A stretch of DNA of 64,000 nt from Sciurus carolinensis (taxonomy: Eukaryota; Chordata; Mammalia; Rodentia; Sciuridae). How positions within the stretch are numbered: position 1 is the first letter of the stretch; each line of letters opens with the position of its first letter. The stretch lies in assembly GCF_902686445.1 (NCBI RefSeq), contig NC_062223.1, positions 60,847,998 through 60,911,997 on the forward strand, written 5' to 3'. The position numbers and the translations under genes were made by a program. Positions 37,801 to 48,099 of the stretch are shown in pieces. The notes under the pieces are model-generated. The model saw only the letters and a program-made list of their open reading frames with translations. It did no database searches and was not told the DNA's origin.

Positions 37801-38810
37801 CTGCTTTCATAGTGTCCCAGAGATTTTAATATGATGTGTCTTTGTTCTCGTTTAATTCTTTTTTTTTTTTTTTTTTTGTTACTGGGGATTGAACCCAGGG
37901 CCTTGTGCTTAGGAGGCAAGCATGCTACCAACTGAGCTATATCTCCAGCCCTGTTCTCGTTTACTTCTAAGAATTTTTTTATTTCCCTCCTGATGTCTTC
38001 TGTTATCCATTCATCATATAATAGTGTATTATTTAATCTCTAGGTATTGGAGAAGTTTCTGTTTTTTTATTCTGTCATTTATTTCTCATTTCAATCCATT
38101 ATGATCTGATAGAGTACAAGGTAGTATATCTTCTTGTATTTGCTAACAGTAGCTTTGTGGCATAAAATATGGTCTATTTTAGAGAAGGATCCATGTGCTG
38201 CTGAGAAGAAAGTGTATTCGTTCTTTGTTGGATGGTATATTCTATATATGTCGGTTAAGTCTAAATTGTTGATTATGTTATGGAGATCTATGGTTTCTTT
38301 ATTCAATTTTTGTTTGGAAGATCTATCCAGTGGTGAAAGAGGTGTGTTAAAATTGCCTAGTATTATTGTGTTGTGGTCTATTTGATTTCTGGAATTGAGA
38401 AGGATTTGTTTGACGTACATGGATGAGCCAATGTTCGGGGCATAGATATTTATGATTGTTATGTCTTGCTGATTTATGCTTCCCTTAAGCAGTATGTAAT
38501 GTCCTTCTTTATCCCTTCTGACTAGTTTTGCTTTGAAGTCCATATTATCTGAAATGAGGATGGATACTCCAGCTTTTTTGCTGTGTCCGTGTGCATGGTA
38601 TGTTTTTTCCCATCCTTTCACCTTTAGTCTATGGGTATCTCTTTCTATGAGATGAGTCTCTTGCAGGCAGCATATTGTTGGATTTTTCTTTTTAATCCAA
38701 TCTGCCAGTCTATGTCTTTTGATTGATGAGTTCAGGCCATTAACATTCAGGGTCATTATTGTGATATGATTTGTATTCCAGTCATTTGACTCATTTTTGT
38801 TTTTTGACAT
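34861..38810 (-). pseudogene. L1 ORF2 pseudogene (endonuclease / reverse transcriptase)
   Basis: ORF2p normally nicks target DNA with an APE-type endonuclease and copies L1 RNA by target-primed reverse transcription. The N-terminal frame (38810-38091) starts MSKNKNESNDW, then TLNVNGLNSSIKRHR, CCLQETH, and a GNFNTPLS motif. The family has GDFNTPLS there, so the catalytic Asp is Asn (codon 38352-38354, residue 153 here). RT text follows ([33 protein letters not shown]). An in-frame TGA at 36607-36609 stands 10 codons before an intact FADD (36565-36576). Further frames continue at 36331-36564, 36004-36231, 35701-35961, 35324-35788, 35166-35390 and 34979-35182. Several frameshifts and an ID SINE at 37855-37951 break it. 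Without the SINE the span is about 1,280 codons, the usual ORF2 size. Confidence 0.93.
37843..37963 (-). mobile_element. ID SINE, antisense, inserted in L1 ORF2, with TSD
   Basis: The ID body is 37855-37951. On its own strand it begins GGGCTGGAGATATAGCTC, with A-box region TAGCTCAGTTGGTAG and B-box GGTTCAATCCC, and ends in a long A tail. It is flanked by a perfect 12-bp TSD, tgttctcgttta (37843-37854 and 37952-37963). It is younger than the host L1 and marks a third level of nesting. Confidence 0.96.
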
Positions 38811-38841
38811 GATTTGATTTCTCCTTTATTTGGCTATTCCT

Positions 38842-39886
38842 TTAGGCTAGTTCCTCCCGTTGCTGATTTGCATCATTGTTTTTCATCTCTTCCTCATGGA
38901 GTATTTTGCTGAGAATGTTCTGTAATGCCGGCTTTCTTTTTGTAAATTCCTTTAGCTTTTGTTTATCATGGAAGGATCTTATTTTGTCGTCAAATCTGAA
39001 AGTAAGTTTTGCTGGGTATAAGATTCTTGGTTGGCATCCGTTTTCTTTCAGGGCTTGGTAAATGTTGTTCCAGGCCCTTCTAGCTTTTAGGGTCTGGATT
39101 GAAAAATCTGCTGATATTCTTATTGGTTTCCCCCTGAATGTATTTTGATTCTTTTCTCTCACGGCCTTTAAAATTCTGTGTTTATTTTGTATGTTAGGTA
39201 TTTTCATAATAATGTGCCTTGGTGTGGGTCTGTTATAATTTTGTATATTTGGAGTCCTATAAGCCTCTTGTACTTGGTTTTCCATTTCATTCTTCAGATT
39301 TGGGAAATTTTCTGATATTATTTCATTGAATAGATTGTTCATTCCTTTGGTTTGTTTCTCTAAGCCTTCCTCAATCCCAATAATTCTTAAATTTGGCCTT
39401 TTCATGATATCCCATAATTCTTGTAGATTCAGTTCATGATTTCTTACCATCTTCTCTGTTTGGTCAACTTTGTTTTCAAATATTTTGTCTTCAATATCTG
39501 AGGTTCTGTCTTTTAGGTGTTCTATCCTATTGGTTATGCTTTCTATGGAGTTTTTAACTTGGTTTATTGTTTCCTTCATTCAAGGATTTCTGTTTTTTTT
39601 TTTTTTTTTTCAGTATCTCTAACTCTTTATTGAAATGATCTCTTGCTTCCCATATTTGCTCTTTTAACTGTTGATTGGTGTGATCATTTAATGCCTGCAT
39701 TTGCTCTTTCATCTCCTTCTTTAATGCCTGCATTTGCTCTTTCATCTCCTCGTTTGCTTCCCTGATTGTTTTAATTATGTACATTCTGAACTCCCTTTCT
39801 GACATTTCTTCTGCTGCGCTGTCATTGGGTTTTATTGTTATAGTATCTAGGTTTGTTTGGGACATTTTCTTCCCTTGTTTTCTCAT
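38842..39886 (-). pseudogene. L1 ORF1 pseudogene (RNA-binding chaperone)
   Basis: ORF1p is the trimeric nucleic-acid chaperone of the L1 RNP. The N-terminal frame (39886-39554; starts MRKQGKKMSQTNLD, with an alternative Met at 39865) holds the coiled coil. That coiled coil includes an 11-residue tandem repeat EQMQALKKEMK (33-bp period, 39688-39750). An 18-nt A run (T at 39593-39610 on +) then shifts the frame. The second frame (39579-38842) carries the RRM-like part (NLRIIGIEEG) and C-terminal domain (RPTPRHIIMKIP; KARRAWNNIYQALKENG), ending in EEMKNNDANQQREELA. The whole span is about 348 codons, normal for ORF1. Homopolymer slippage is the likely break. A sequencing error in the run is also possible. 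Confidence 0.92.
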
Positions 39887-40961
39887 ATTGGTCAGATGTC
39901 AATGGGACTCTGAAATATTGCAGATTTCCTCTATTGGCTTATAGTGTCCCTGTAGATTTCCAGCGTATCACCTCCCAGTCTTCAGTAGCCTGAAGTCTTG
40001 GAGGAATTTGATAATACAGTGCTTCCAAACAAAGCTGCCCCTAGCCGGCTACTGGTTCCAGGGCTTGGAGCTGGCTCTGTGCAGAAAGGCTCTCACTGGG
40101 GGACCTGCTCCAAGAAGCTGGCTGTGTGGGAGGAGCCCACCGCCGGAGTGAGCAGGGCTACCTGGGCAAGACTCTAGCTGCCCTGCCCTACTCTGATAAG
40201 CCACCCCTATCTGTGCCTGCCACCCAGGCCGAGCTTCCCCCGGTGGGGGAGACTCACCCTGTGGCTCTGTTTTAGTCCGAGTCTCTCAATGCCTTCCCTT
40301 CTTGAATCCTGGGTTCTGGAGCGACTGGAGATGCAGTCACCCTCTAGTCCGCCATCGTGGATCGCCCCGTGGAAAGAGCCTGTGGCCGGAGGGGGCAGGG
40401 CCACCTGGAGAAGTCTCTGGCTTTCCTGCCCTGGTCCCAGAGGCTGCCTGCGGGTCGGAGTTCTCCGTTGGCTCGGAGACTTTGGCTGGCTCTGTGTAGA
40501 AAGGCTCTCACTGGGCGGTCTGCTCCAAGAAGCTAGCCTTGAATGGCGCCTCCTGCCGGAGGGGGCCAGGCTACTTGGGGAAGTCCCTGGCTGCCCTGTC
40601 CTGGTCCCTGAAGCTGCCTGCGGGCCAGAGCTCACTGGGCTGGCTCCGGGACTTGGAGCTGGTTCTGTGCAGAAAGGCTCTCACTGGGGTTCCTGCTCCG
40701 AGAAGCTGGAGAAGCTGGCCGTGTGGGAGGAGCCCACCGCCGGAGTGCACAGGGCTGCCTGGGGAAGACTCTAGCTGCCCTGCCCTGCTCATAAGCTGCC
40801 CCTATCCGTGCCTGCCACCCAGGTTGAGCTTCACCCGGTGGGGGAGACTCACCCCGTGGCTCTATTTTAGTCCGAGTCTCTCAATGCCTCCCCTTGTTGA
40901 ATCCTGGGTTCTGGAGTGGCTGGAGATGCAGTCACCCTCTAGTCCGCCATCTTGAATCGCC
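39887..40961 (-). promoter_or_regulatory. L1 5' UTR with tandem GC-rich monomers and YY1-type motifs
   Basis: This is the only clearly GC- and CpG-rich block in the window. The L1 5' end reads (on -) GGCGATTCAAGATGGCGG, an AAGATGGCGG YY1-type site like that at human L1 starts (40944-40953 on +). The same block recurs 595 bp downstream as ACGATGGCGG (40349-40358). Monomer 1 is 40367-40961; a shorter second monomer is about 40030-40366. A sub-module agaaaggctctcactggg appears three times (starts 40083, 40498, 40671). By analogy with other L1s it is an internal promoter. Activity is inferred, not shown. Confidence 0.8.
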
Positions 40962-40974
40962 TATAAATTTCTTT
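40962..40974. repeat. L1 target-site duplication, right copy
   Basis: The tataaatttcttt matches 34581-34593 and directly adjoins the L1 5' end (cgattcaag reversed). Confidence 0.92.
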
Positions 40975-41285
40975 ATCATAAAATTTTTGTCAAGGTTTTG
41001 CTGTCCTCATAACTTGGGTTGGGTAATGTTTCTTCTTTTTATACCATATGCTAGAGTTTATATTAGATTGGTATTATTTTTTCCTTAAATGTTTGGAAAA
41101 ATTCACTAGTGTAGCAGCTGGAGACTAGAGTCACTTAGGTGGGAAACCTTCTAATTATAAATAAAATATCTTTACTAAATATAGAACTCTTTCATTTTTT
41201 ATTTTGATAATATATATTTTTCAGGAAATTTTTTTATCTAAAATTTTAAATTTATTAGCATAAAGTTTTTTCATACTAACTTATT
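40975..41285 (-). mobile_element. Old L1 ORF2 fragment, antisense, right of the young L1
   Basis: It continues the fragment that stops at 34580: tttgtcaaggttttgctgtc, cataacttgggttgggtaat, gattggtattattttttcc, aaatgtttggaaaaattcac, and after a gap taaatttattagcataaag. Joined across the insertion the order is that of L1 ORF2. Confidence 0.75.
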
Positions 41286-41287
41286 TT

Positions 41288-41513
41288 GTGCATGCATGTG
41301 ATACTGGGGATTGAACCTATGGCCTCATACTTGCAGGGGCTCTACTATGAGCTATATTCGCAGCTCCTCCCACCCCTGCATCCTTACTTTTTAAAAATAT
41401 TTGAGACAGGGTCAAGCTATGCTGCCAAGCCTGCCCTCAAACTTGTGATCCTCCGGCCTCAGCCTCTCAAGTGGCTAGGATTTACAGGAGTCACACCTGG
41501 CTCACACTAACCG
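41288..41513 (-). mobile_element. B1-ID dimeric SINE, antisense
   Basis: On the + strand the ID part comes first (tgatactggggattgaacct; gctctactatgagctatatt), then a T/A-rich linker, then the B1 part (gagacagggtcaagctatgc; gatcctccggcctcagcctc; gctaggatttacaggagtca). Confidence 0.88.
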
Positions 41514-42380
41514 CTTAATAATGTCTGTATTATCAGCATTAACACGGATAATTTATTTTCTCTCTTTATTACTGAAATGATGCCATTTTAAAAAGTAATG
41601 TTTTATTTATTTCTGCTTATGATCATAAAAGAATAACTGGTACTGGAATTCATCTCCCGATAAAAACAATAAGGAATCTTGATTGACTGTATATAATAAC
41701 TGTTTTAAGGAATTAGAAATAAGGAAACACAAGAATATAATTTATCTGGAAGGAAAACAAAGTGCATCCTGAGAATAACTTGGCTTTCTACTTGGTGGCA
41801 TTTATCAGACTCTGATGAAGTGGGAGGCAAGTGAAATATAATAGGGCAGCCTCACTTGAATTAGCAGTCAGAAAGCAGAGGTTGGAGAAATTGTAGTAGC
41901 TATAATTTGTGTGGTGGAATCTGAGAGTGAAGGAAGCCGTATAGAGAAAGATCTCAGGAGTCCTCTTAAGTCTTTGGTTGAATGCTAAGCTGCACATAAG
42001 TAAGGTGTGACTATGAGAGGCTGGACATAGACTAACTATCTGGAAAAGGAAAACTAGTAACTGAAAATCTGTCAAAGTTCACACATTTTTGGGAGGTATT
42101 TAAGTTCTAAATTTATTATAGTAAAATGTCTCCATTGAACATTCAACATTTGATAGAGACCATGAAAGACAACATCTTGGGGTAAGGACATTTCTTGCAG
42201 TAAATTCTATAGTCATCATAATAAAGTTTTAAAACAAACCTTCAAAGGATCAAGATGGTCTGTAAGTGAATATACAACAGAATAAAAGTTCATAACTCTT
42301 TAAAAGGAAAGAAAAAAATTCTAAACACTCAGCTATATAATTTAGATATTGTCCAGTATTCACTAAAAACATCTATTTAG
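41514..42380. other. Unique intron, nothing recognised
   Basis: No repeat or exon was assigned. The 95-residue - strand frame at 41788-42075 is not recognisable. Confidence 0.5.
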
Positions 42381-45090
42381 GAAGCAAGAAAATATGATCA
42401 ATAAGCAGAGGAAAAATAAGGTCAATATAAGGAGATGCAGAAATCGTGAGATGATGGGATTAGCAGTTGATGACATTAAAGTGCCTATTATAAATATATT
42501 CAAGGACATAAAGGAAAATATGAACAATAATGAAGAGAAATGGGAATAATAAAAGATGAACATACAGAAATCCAAGAGCTGAAATATATAATACTTAAAG
42601 AATTTAACTAGAAATAATTAATTGCAGGTTTGGAGAACACTAAAATTAAAGATAAGGCAATAGAAACTACCCAAATAGAAGTACGGAGAAAAAGAGGCAC
42701 GAGAAAATGAACAGATTCTCAAAGTCTATGAAAACTGATGGTATACCATATGTGTAGTTGGAATGCCTGAAGAATATAAACTCCAAAATTTTGAAGAAGT
42801 GGTTGTTGAAAAATTCCAAATTTGTTAAAGAATATAAAACTTCCAGTTCCAGGAAAGATAAACAAAAACAAAAATGTATACCAAAACATATCATAATAAA
42901 ATTGGTGAAAACTAATGAAAAATATTCTTAAAATTACATTATTTATAGTGTAACAAAGATAGAAATGATCCCTCAAAACAGAAGCAATTCAAATCAGAAG
43001 ACATTACAATGATATATTTTGAAGTCCTAAAAGAAGAAAAATATCCAATTTAGGATTCTGTAATTGGCAAAAATATTCTTCAAATCTGAAGATGACATAA
43101 AGAATTTACCAGGAGAGTTTCCCTATAAGAAATTTTAAAGAAAAAAATCTCAGATGAAGAAACAATAATAGATGATTACATAGATTTTTTAAAAAAATGT
43201 ACCAAATCTAAAGGTACACATAAAAGACATTCATGTTTTATTAATTTACTTAGAATATAATCACCTCTATAATAACAAATGAACAAATAAATCCCAATGT
43301 ATTATGGGGTTGGAAGCATGTAAAAGTAATATGTATGACAACAATAACATAAAAGTTGGGTGTTTTTCAGTTTCTTAAATTGTATTGGATATCATGTAGT
43401 GTTTGAGGGTAGATTCTTGTTAAGTTAAAATGTATATTGTAAACCCTGGATCGACCATTTAAATAATGAAATAAAGAGTTGTAGCTAATAAACCAATAGA
43501 GGAGATAGATTAAATTCTAAACATAAAATTAAAAGGCAGGAAAAGAGGGAAAAAGGAAACAAAGGACAGATTAAAATATAGGAAAAATAGTAAGATGGTA
43601 GACTAAACTCTGTTTACAATAAATACATTAAATATAAGTGGGCTAATTATACTAATTTAAAAAGGGAAGAGATAGCCAAATTGGTTTAACAAAGAAAGAA
43701 ACTAGACCCTGTTTTCTACAAGAAACAGAGTAAATACTAAGTATAAATATGTTAAAAGACAAAGTAATTGGTAATATTACAAAAGTAGACTTCAAGAGAA
43801 GGAATATTGTTGGAGATTACAGAAGGACTTTTCATACTGACTAAAGAGTCAGTTCATCAAGAAGACATAACATCCCTAAGTCTCTTAGCATCTAATAATA
43901 TAGGTTCAAAATATAGCAAGCAAGAAATTAACAGAATTAAATAGAAAATAGACACAATTTAATTATTCTTACAGACTTCAACACTCCTTTTGCAGAATTT
44001 GATAAAACAAGTAGACAGAAAATTCATAGAATTTAGAACTGAACAAAACTATAAGTCAACTTAATTAGTGTTGATATAGGACTATATTCAAACCTCTGGA
44101 ATAATTACTCTTTTCAAATGAATATGGAATATCTTCAAAATACATCATAGGTTGGGCCATAAAACAAGTCTCAATAAAGATAAAAGGATTGAAATTATGA
44201 GAAGTATATTTTCTGCCCACATGGAAACCAGTTACTAATTTGTAACTAAAGGAAATTTTTAAAATTCCCAAATACTTGACAGTTAAACCACATGCTTGTA
44301 AATAAACCATGTACCCAAAGAAGAAACAGTGAGGAAAATTATAATATATTTAAGTCTAAAGCATAGTGAAAACACCACCTTGTCAAAATGTCTGGAATCC
44401 AAACAGCAAAGACAGTACTTAGAGGGAAATTTATAACTTTAAATGCTTAAATTAAACAATAATAAAGGTGTTAAGTTGACCTATAAATCCAAGGCTAATC
44501 CAATCAAAATCCCAGAAAGTTTTCTTTTTTGTGTGTATAGGCAAGTGAATTTTAAAATTTATCTGAAAATGCAAAGGACCAGTTACATAGCCAAAACATT
44601 TGAACTAGAAAAAATTTTTATTCTACCTGATTTTAAGATGTAATAAACAGTTTGGCATAGATGTAATTGATCAATATAACAGAGAATCCAGAAATAGGTC
44701 TCACACACACAAACACACACACACACGCACACACAGTCATTTGATTTTCAGCAGTGATACCAAGATGATGATAATGATATATCAAAGGGGAAAAGATGAT
44801 CTTTTCAACAAATGATGCTAGAACAGCTGGATATTCATATGAAGAAAATCAACGTCATTCTTTACTTCACAAAATATACAACAGAAATGAAAATGGATCA
44901 TTGTTGTAAAAATAAGATACAAACTGTAAAACTTCTAGAAGAAAACAGGAAAAAATCTTTATTATGTTTTAATATACAAAGATTTCATAGCAAAGACCCC
45001 GAAAACACAAGTCATAAAGAAAAAATTGATAATTGACTGATATCACAATAAAACTATAGATCCTCAAAAGACACTTAAAAATATATAGGC
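42381..45090 (+). mobile_element. Old L1, sense, internally deleted
   Basis: ORF1-region text (atatgtgtagttggaatgcc; aaaacatatcataataaaat) is followed by ORF2 endonuclease-like text (ttcttacagacttcaacact; aaaatagacacaatttaat). It ends with ORF2 C-terminal text (ccaaaacatttgaactaga; ggctaatccaatcaaaatcc; acaaatgatgctagaacagc). The ordering is that of an L1, but the total length shows large internal deletions. A (CA)n block lies at 44701-44737. No intact frame remains. Confidence 0.75.
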
Positions 45091-45339
45091 ATACTATAGA
45101 TTATGTAAAAATATTTATAGTATGTATATTTGACAAAAAAATTGTCATATGTAAAAATAATTCTTAAATATATGTATATAATATGTGATAAAATGTGTTG
45201 ATAGATTAAAAGGATATGAAAATATAGTTCCTAAGATAATATGTTCTCAGCAAGGGTTATTTTCCTTCTCTGAGGATGAGAATTTATATTTGAAATGATG
45301 AATCAAAGCATAATTGAGGAATTGATATTTAATAGATGA
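45091..45339. other. AT-rich intron, unrecognised
   Basis: Possible tail of the preceding L1. Nothing definite. Confidence 0.4.
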
Positions 45340-45600
45340 CTTGTAGAATAGGAAGGTTTTTCATAAGTGTCAAGAAGTAGAAGACATTCAGGTCAGGAGG
45401 ATGACATGAGCAAAGGGTGGAAGTGAAAAATGACAAGATATGCAGAGGGAGAGTGAGACAGGCATGGTGAACTCATGTGAACAGGGACTAGAATGAAGAG
45501 TTTCCTGTAGGAGAAGCACTAGGCACATATTACAGAGGGACTTTAAAACCAAATTGGATAATGTAGGCTTCTTTTAAGTTCACCTTTTAGAGATTTCCAA
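45340..45600. repeat. Probable ancient L2-like repeat
   Basis: Text such as gaggatgacatgagcaaagg, ctcatgtgaacagggactag and agagggactttaaaaccaaa resembles a widespread ancient repeat that also seems present at 25.6-26.1 kb. Family is uncertain. Confidence 0.35.
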
Positions 45601-47285
45601 TACATAAATAAAACAGATAAAGGGATATATTATCAGTAACAGCTTATTTTATAATTTAATTTCATAACACTAAACATAGAATCATTTAGAACAATAAAGC
45701 TGTTTTGATGAGCATAAAACTTTGAAATTGGGGACTGTTGATTCAGATGTAAGTATTTGTTTTTTGCTGTTCTTTTTAATGGGCCTCAGCTTTCACTTTA
45801 TTTCTGCTTTATTTTCTTTGGTGGCATCACATTCAGAAAATACTAAATTATATAAATAAATAATCATAAATAACAATACTGTTTAGTTTACCTTGAAATT
45901 TTTACTTACCCTTCAATAAAGCAAGAGGTTTATTTTAAGGTTTATATACTATGTATTTTAATTGTAGTGGTATGAATTAATTCTTTGTTAGTTTCCAGAT
46001 GGTTAAAATTTGGAACACAAGGCATTTTCACATATATTTTTTGTTATGGTTTTCATATTGTTTAGATTGTTTTTAAAACTTAATGACTTAAAGAAACCTA
46101 ACTCAAACTAATAGGAATATATTGCATTATATCACCAAAAAAATAGAAATAGCATTTAGCTTTAGTCATTTTTGGATGTAAGTGAACTAACATGATGCAG
46201 AGATTTTTCTTTTCTCTCTCTCTTTCTACTCTTTTCTCTCCTTTCTGTACTTTTCTTTGTATTTTTGGCTTCAGTCATTCTTACTACAGACAGATTCTAC
46301 TTATGTACCAGTGGAATTGCATGACAATTCCAGGTCCATATGCTTATAGCCTCCAACCTGATCATGAGAGAGCTGTTCCAGATAGTTCCACCAGAAAATT
46401 CTGAGTTAAATTCCCCTTTTGGTGACTGAGAGGAGCTACCGAAGGCAAGCAACAGAAAACTCAGATTGACAATTCCATCGAGACATAATGGCATACAGAA
46501 ATAATTCCCAAAGACAACAACAAAATAAAAAACAAATGAAGCACAAAAAGAATTTAGGACACACTATAAAACATAAAATTTATTAAATTATTATTTCCAC
46601 TAATATGGTTTCTTTAAAGCAGTTAAAATTGTATTTGAAGAACTAAAAATGAACAATTGTAGAACTCAAAGAGTAAAAGCAGAAAATAGAGTGTAAAGCA
46701 GATGCCATGAAAAGTAGTATTTTAGCAATATGGATAGCCATGGTTTCTAATGAGACTTTTTTATTCCATTAAAATTGTGGCACATTTGAAGGCCTCATGG
46801 TAACAAGTTACAGTGAAAAAACAAGACCTAGGGCTGCACCAGGACTTCTGTAAATAAAAATAGAACCCATCTTAGAAGGAGTTACTTTTTGAATTCAATG
46901 GTATTTTTAAGCAACATCTTACCTATTACTTAGTGGATGATATTCAGAAAAGAAAAACTTTTAAATTCAAACCAGGTAAAGCATTATAGAAAAAGAAAGA
47001 TGGAGGAGCAAGAAAATCAGCATAATTAAACATGTACAGGAAAGTTGATCTTGAACTCTACTGACTTTCATTGCAATACCTGAATTTTTAGCACCCATCT
47101 CCAAAGAGAGTGCTTTACTCCATGTCTGAAGCAATTAATAAATATAAAAAAAAAATTCATTTTCTACTATTGGATGCTGTATTATAGAGACTATAAAACT
47201 GATGTTAAATAATGATTTAAATAGTAATTTCAGTAAAGCAAGCACGCTGCAGTCAGGGCTTTGTCACCAATTTTTTTACCTTGGC
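45601..47285. other. Unique intron, nothing confidently recognised
   Basis: A pyrimidine-rich stretch lies at 46205-46260. No exon or repeat was assigned. Confidence 0.5.
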
Positions 47286-47289
47286 AACA

Positions 47290-47390
47290 CTGGTGGTTTT
47301 CTTAATTTGACTATGTTTCCTCATCTCTGAAATGACAGTGTTGGTCTTATTAATAATTGAGTCTCTTCTAGCTCCAGCAGCAGGCCATTT
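47290..47390 (+). repeat. MIR-family remnant, sense
   Basis: The text atgtttcctcatctctgaaa, then gacagtgttgg, then gagtctcttctagctcc resembles the 3' half of a MIR variant. Confidence 0.4.
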
Positions 47391-47761
47391 TCCTTTTTTC
47401 TGTATAGTCATTGGTAGCAGCTGTGCTTTGATGGACATGTGAGAGGAATTTGGTTTTGAATGATCCCTCTGTTAATGTTTTAGGTGCTAGGCAGCCTCGG
47501 AAAGCAGATGAAAGAGATACCTTATACATGCTCATACAGTACAATGTGATTTCCATGAATGTATGCTAGGTACCATTTTCAGAAATTTCTCTAAAAAAGT
47601 TTGGTAGATAAAAAGCGTACTGAAAGAGAATATTGGGCTTAATATGATAATGTCTGCTTGTGCGTTTCTGGCAGGTTTCAAATGTGGGGCTTTTTCTTCC
47701 TTATGAACATGCCAGACAGAATCTAACAGTTCTAATAACATTTCCAATACCTCTCATTGCC

Positions 47762-47790
47762 TTCTTCCCCCCCCCCTCTCTCTCTCTCTT

Positions 47791-47831
<41 letters not shown>

Positions 47832-47832
47832 A
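47762..47832. repeat. Compound (C)n(CT)n(CA)n microsatellite
   Basis: A C run, then CT dinucleotides with interruptions, then about 13 CA units. It is the longest dinucleotide tract in this part of the intron. Confidence 0.95.
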
Positions 47833-48099
47833 TACATTGCTTAGTGAATATTTGTAGAATTAACATTTTTCTAGAATAAATATATCTGGTTTAATGACCA
47901 AATCGTTTTAAGGCAGCATACAGAATTTTACAGGAACTAAATCTATTTCTTCACACCATCATGCATGTTTTACTCAAGCATTGAGTCATTAGCATGTTTA
48001 TAATGGTTCTAATTTAGCACAACATTTTCTGAATTTTATCCTTGAGTCATTTACAAATTGTTCATATTGAATAAACAAAGGAAACAGATTGCATTTTAT

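Larger units (their letters stand above)
34594..40961 (-). mobile_element. Full-length lineage-specific L1, antisense, with TSD; inactive
   Basis: A complete L1 in the - orientation: poly-A remnant at 34594-34600, 3' UTR to 34860, ORF2 34861-38810, a 31-nt gap, ORF1 38842-39886, 5' UTR 39887-40961. A 13-bp TSD (34581-34593 and 40962-40974) gives its exact limits. Length is 6.37 kb, about 0.11 kb of it an inserted ID SINE with its TSD. It landed inside an older L1 fragment. Both ORFs are broken, so it cannot be autonomous. Relative to SOX6 it is antisense. Confidence 0.95.

Noticed and set aside
40207..40635. 142-codon - strand open frame in the L1 5' UTR
   Set aside because: It runs in the L1 sense direction upstream of ORF1 within GC-rich monomers. 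Long frames are expected from composition and the peptide is low-complexity.
47762..47832. CRISPR-like or other structured array
   Set aside because: It is a plain dinucleotide microsatellite. No spaced repeats of CRISPR type exist in this mammalian sequence.
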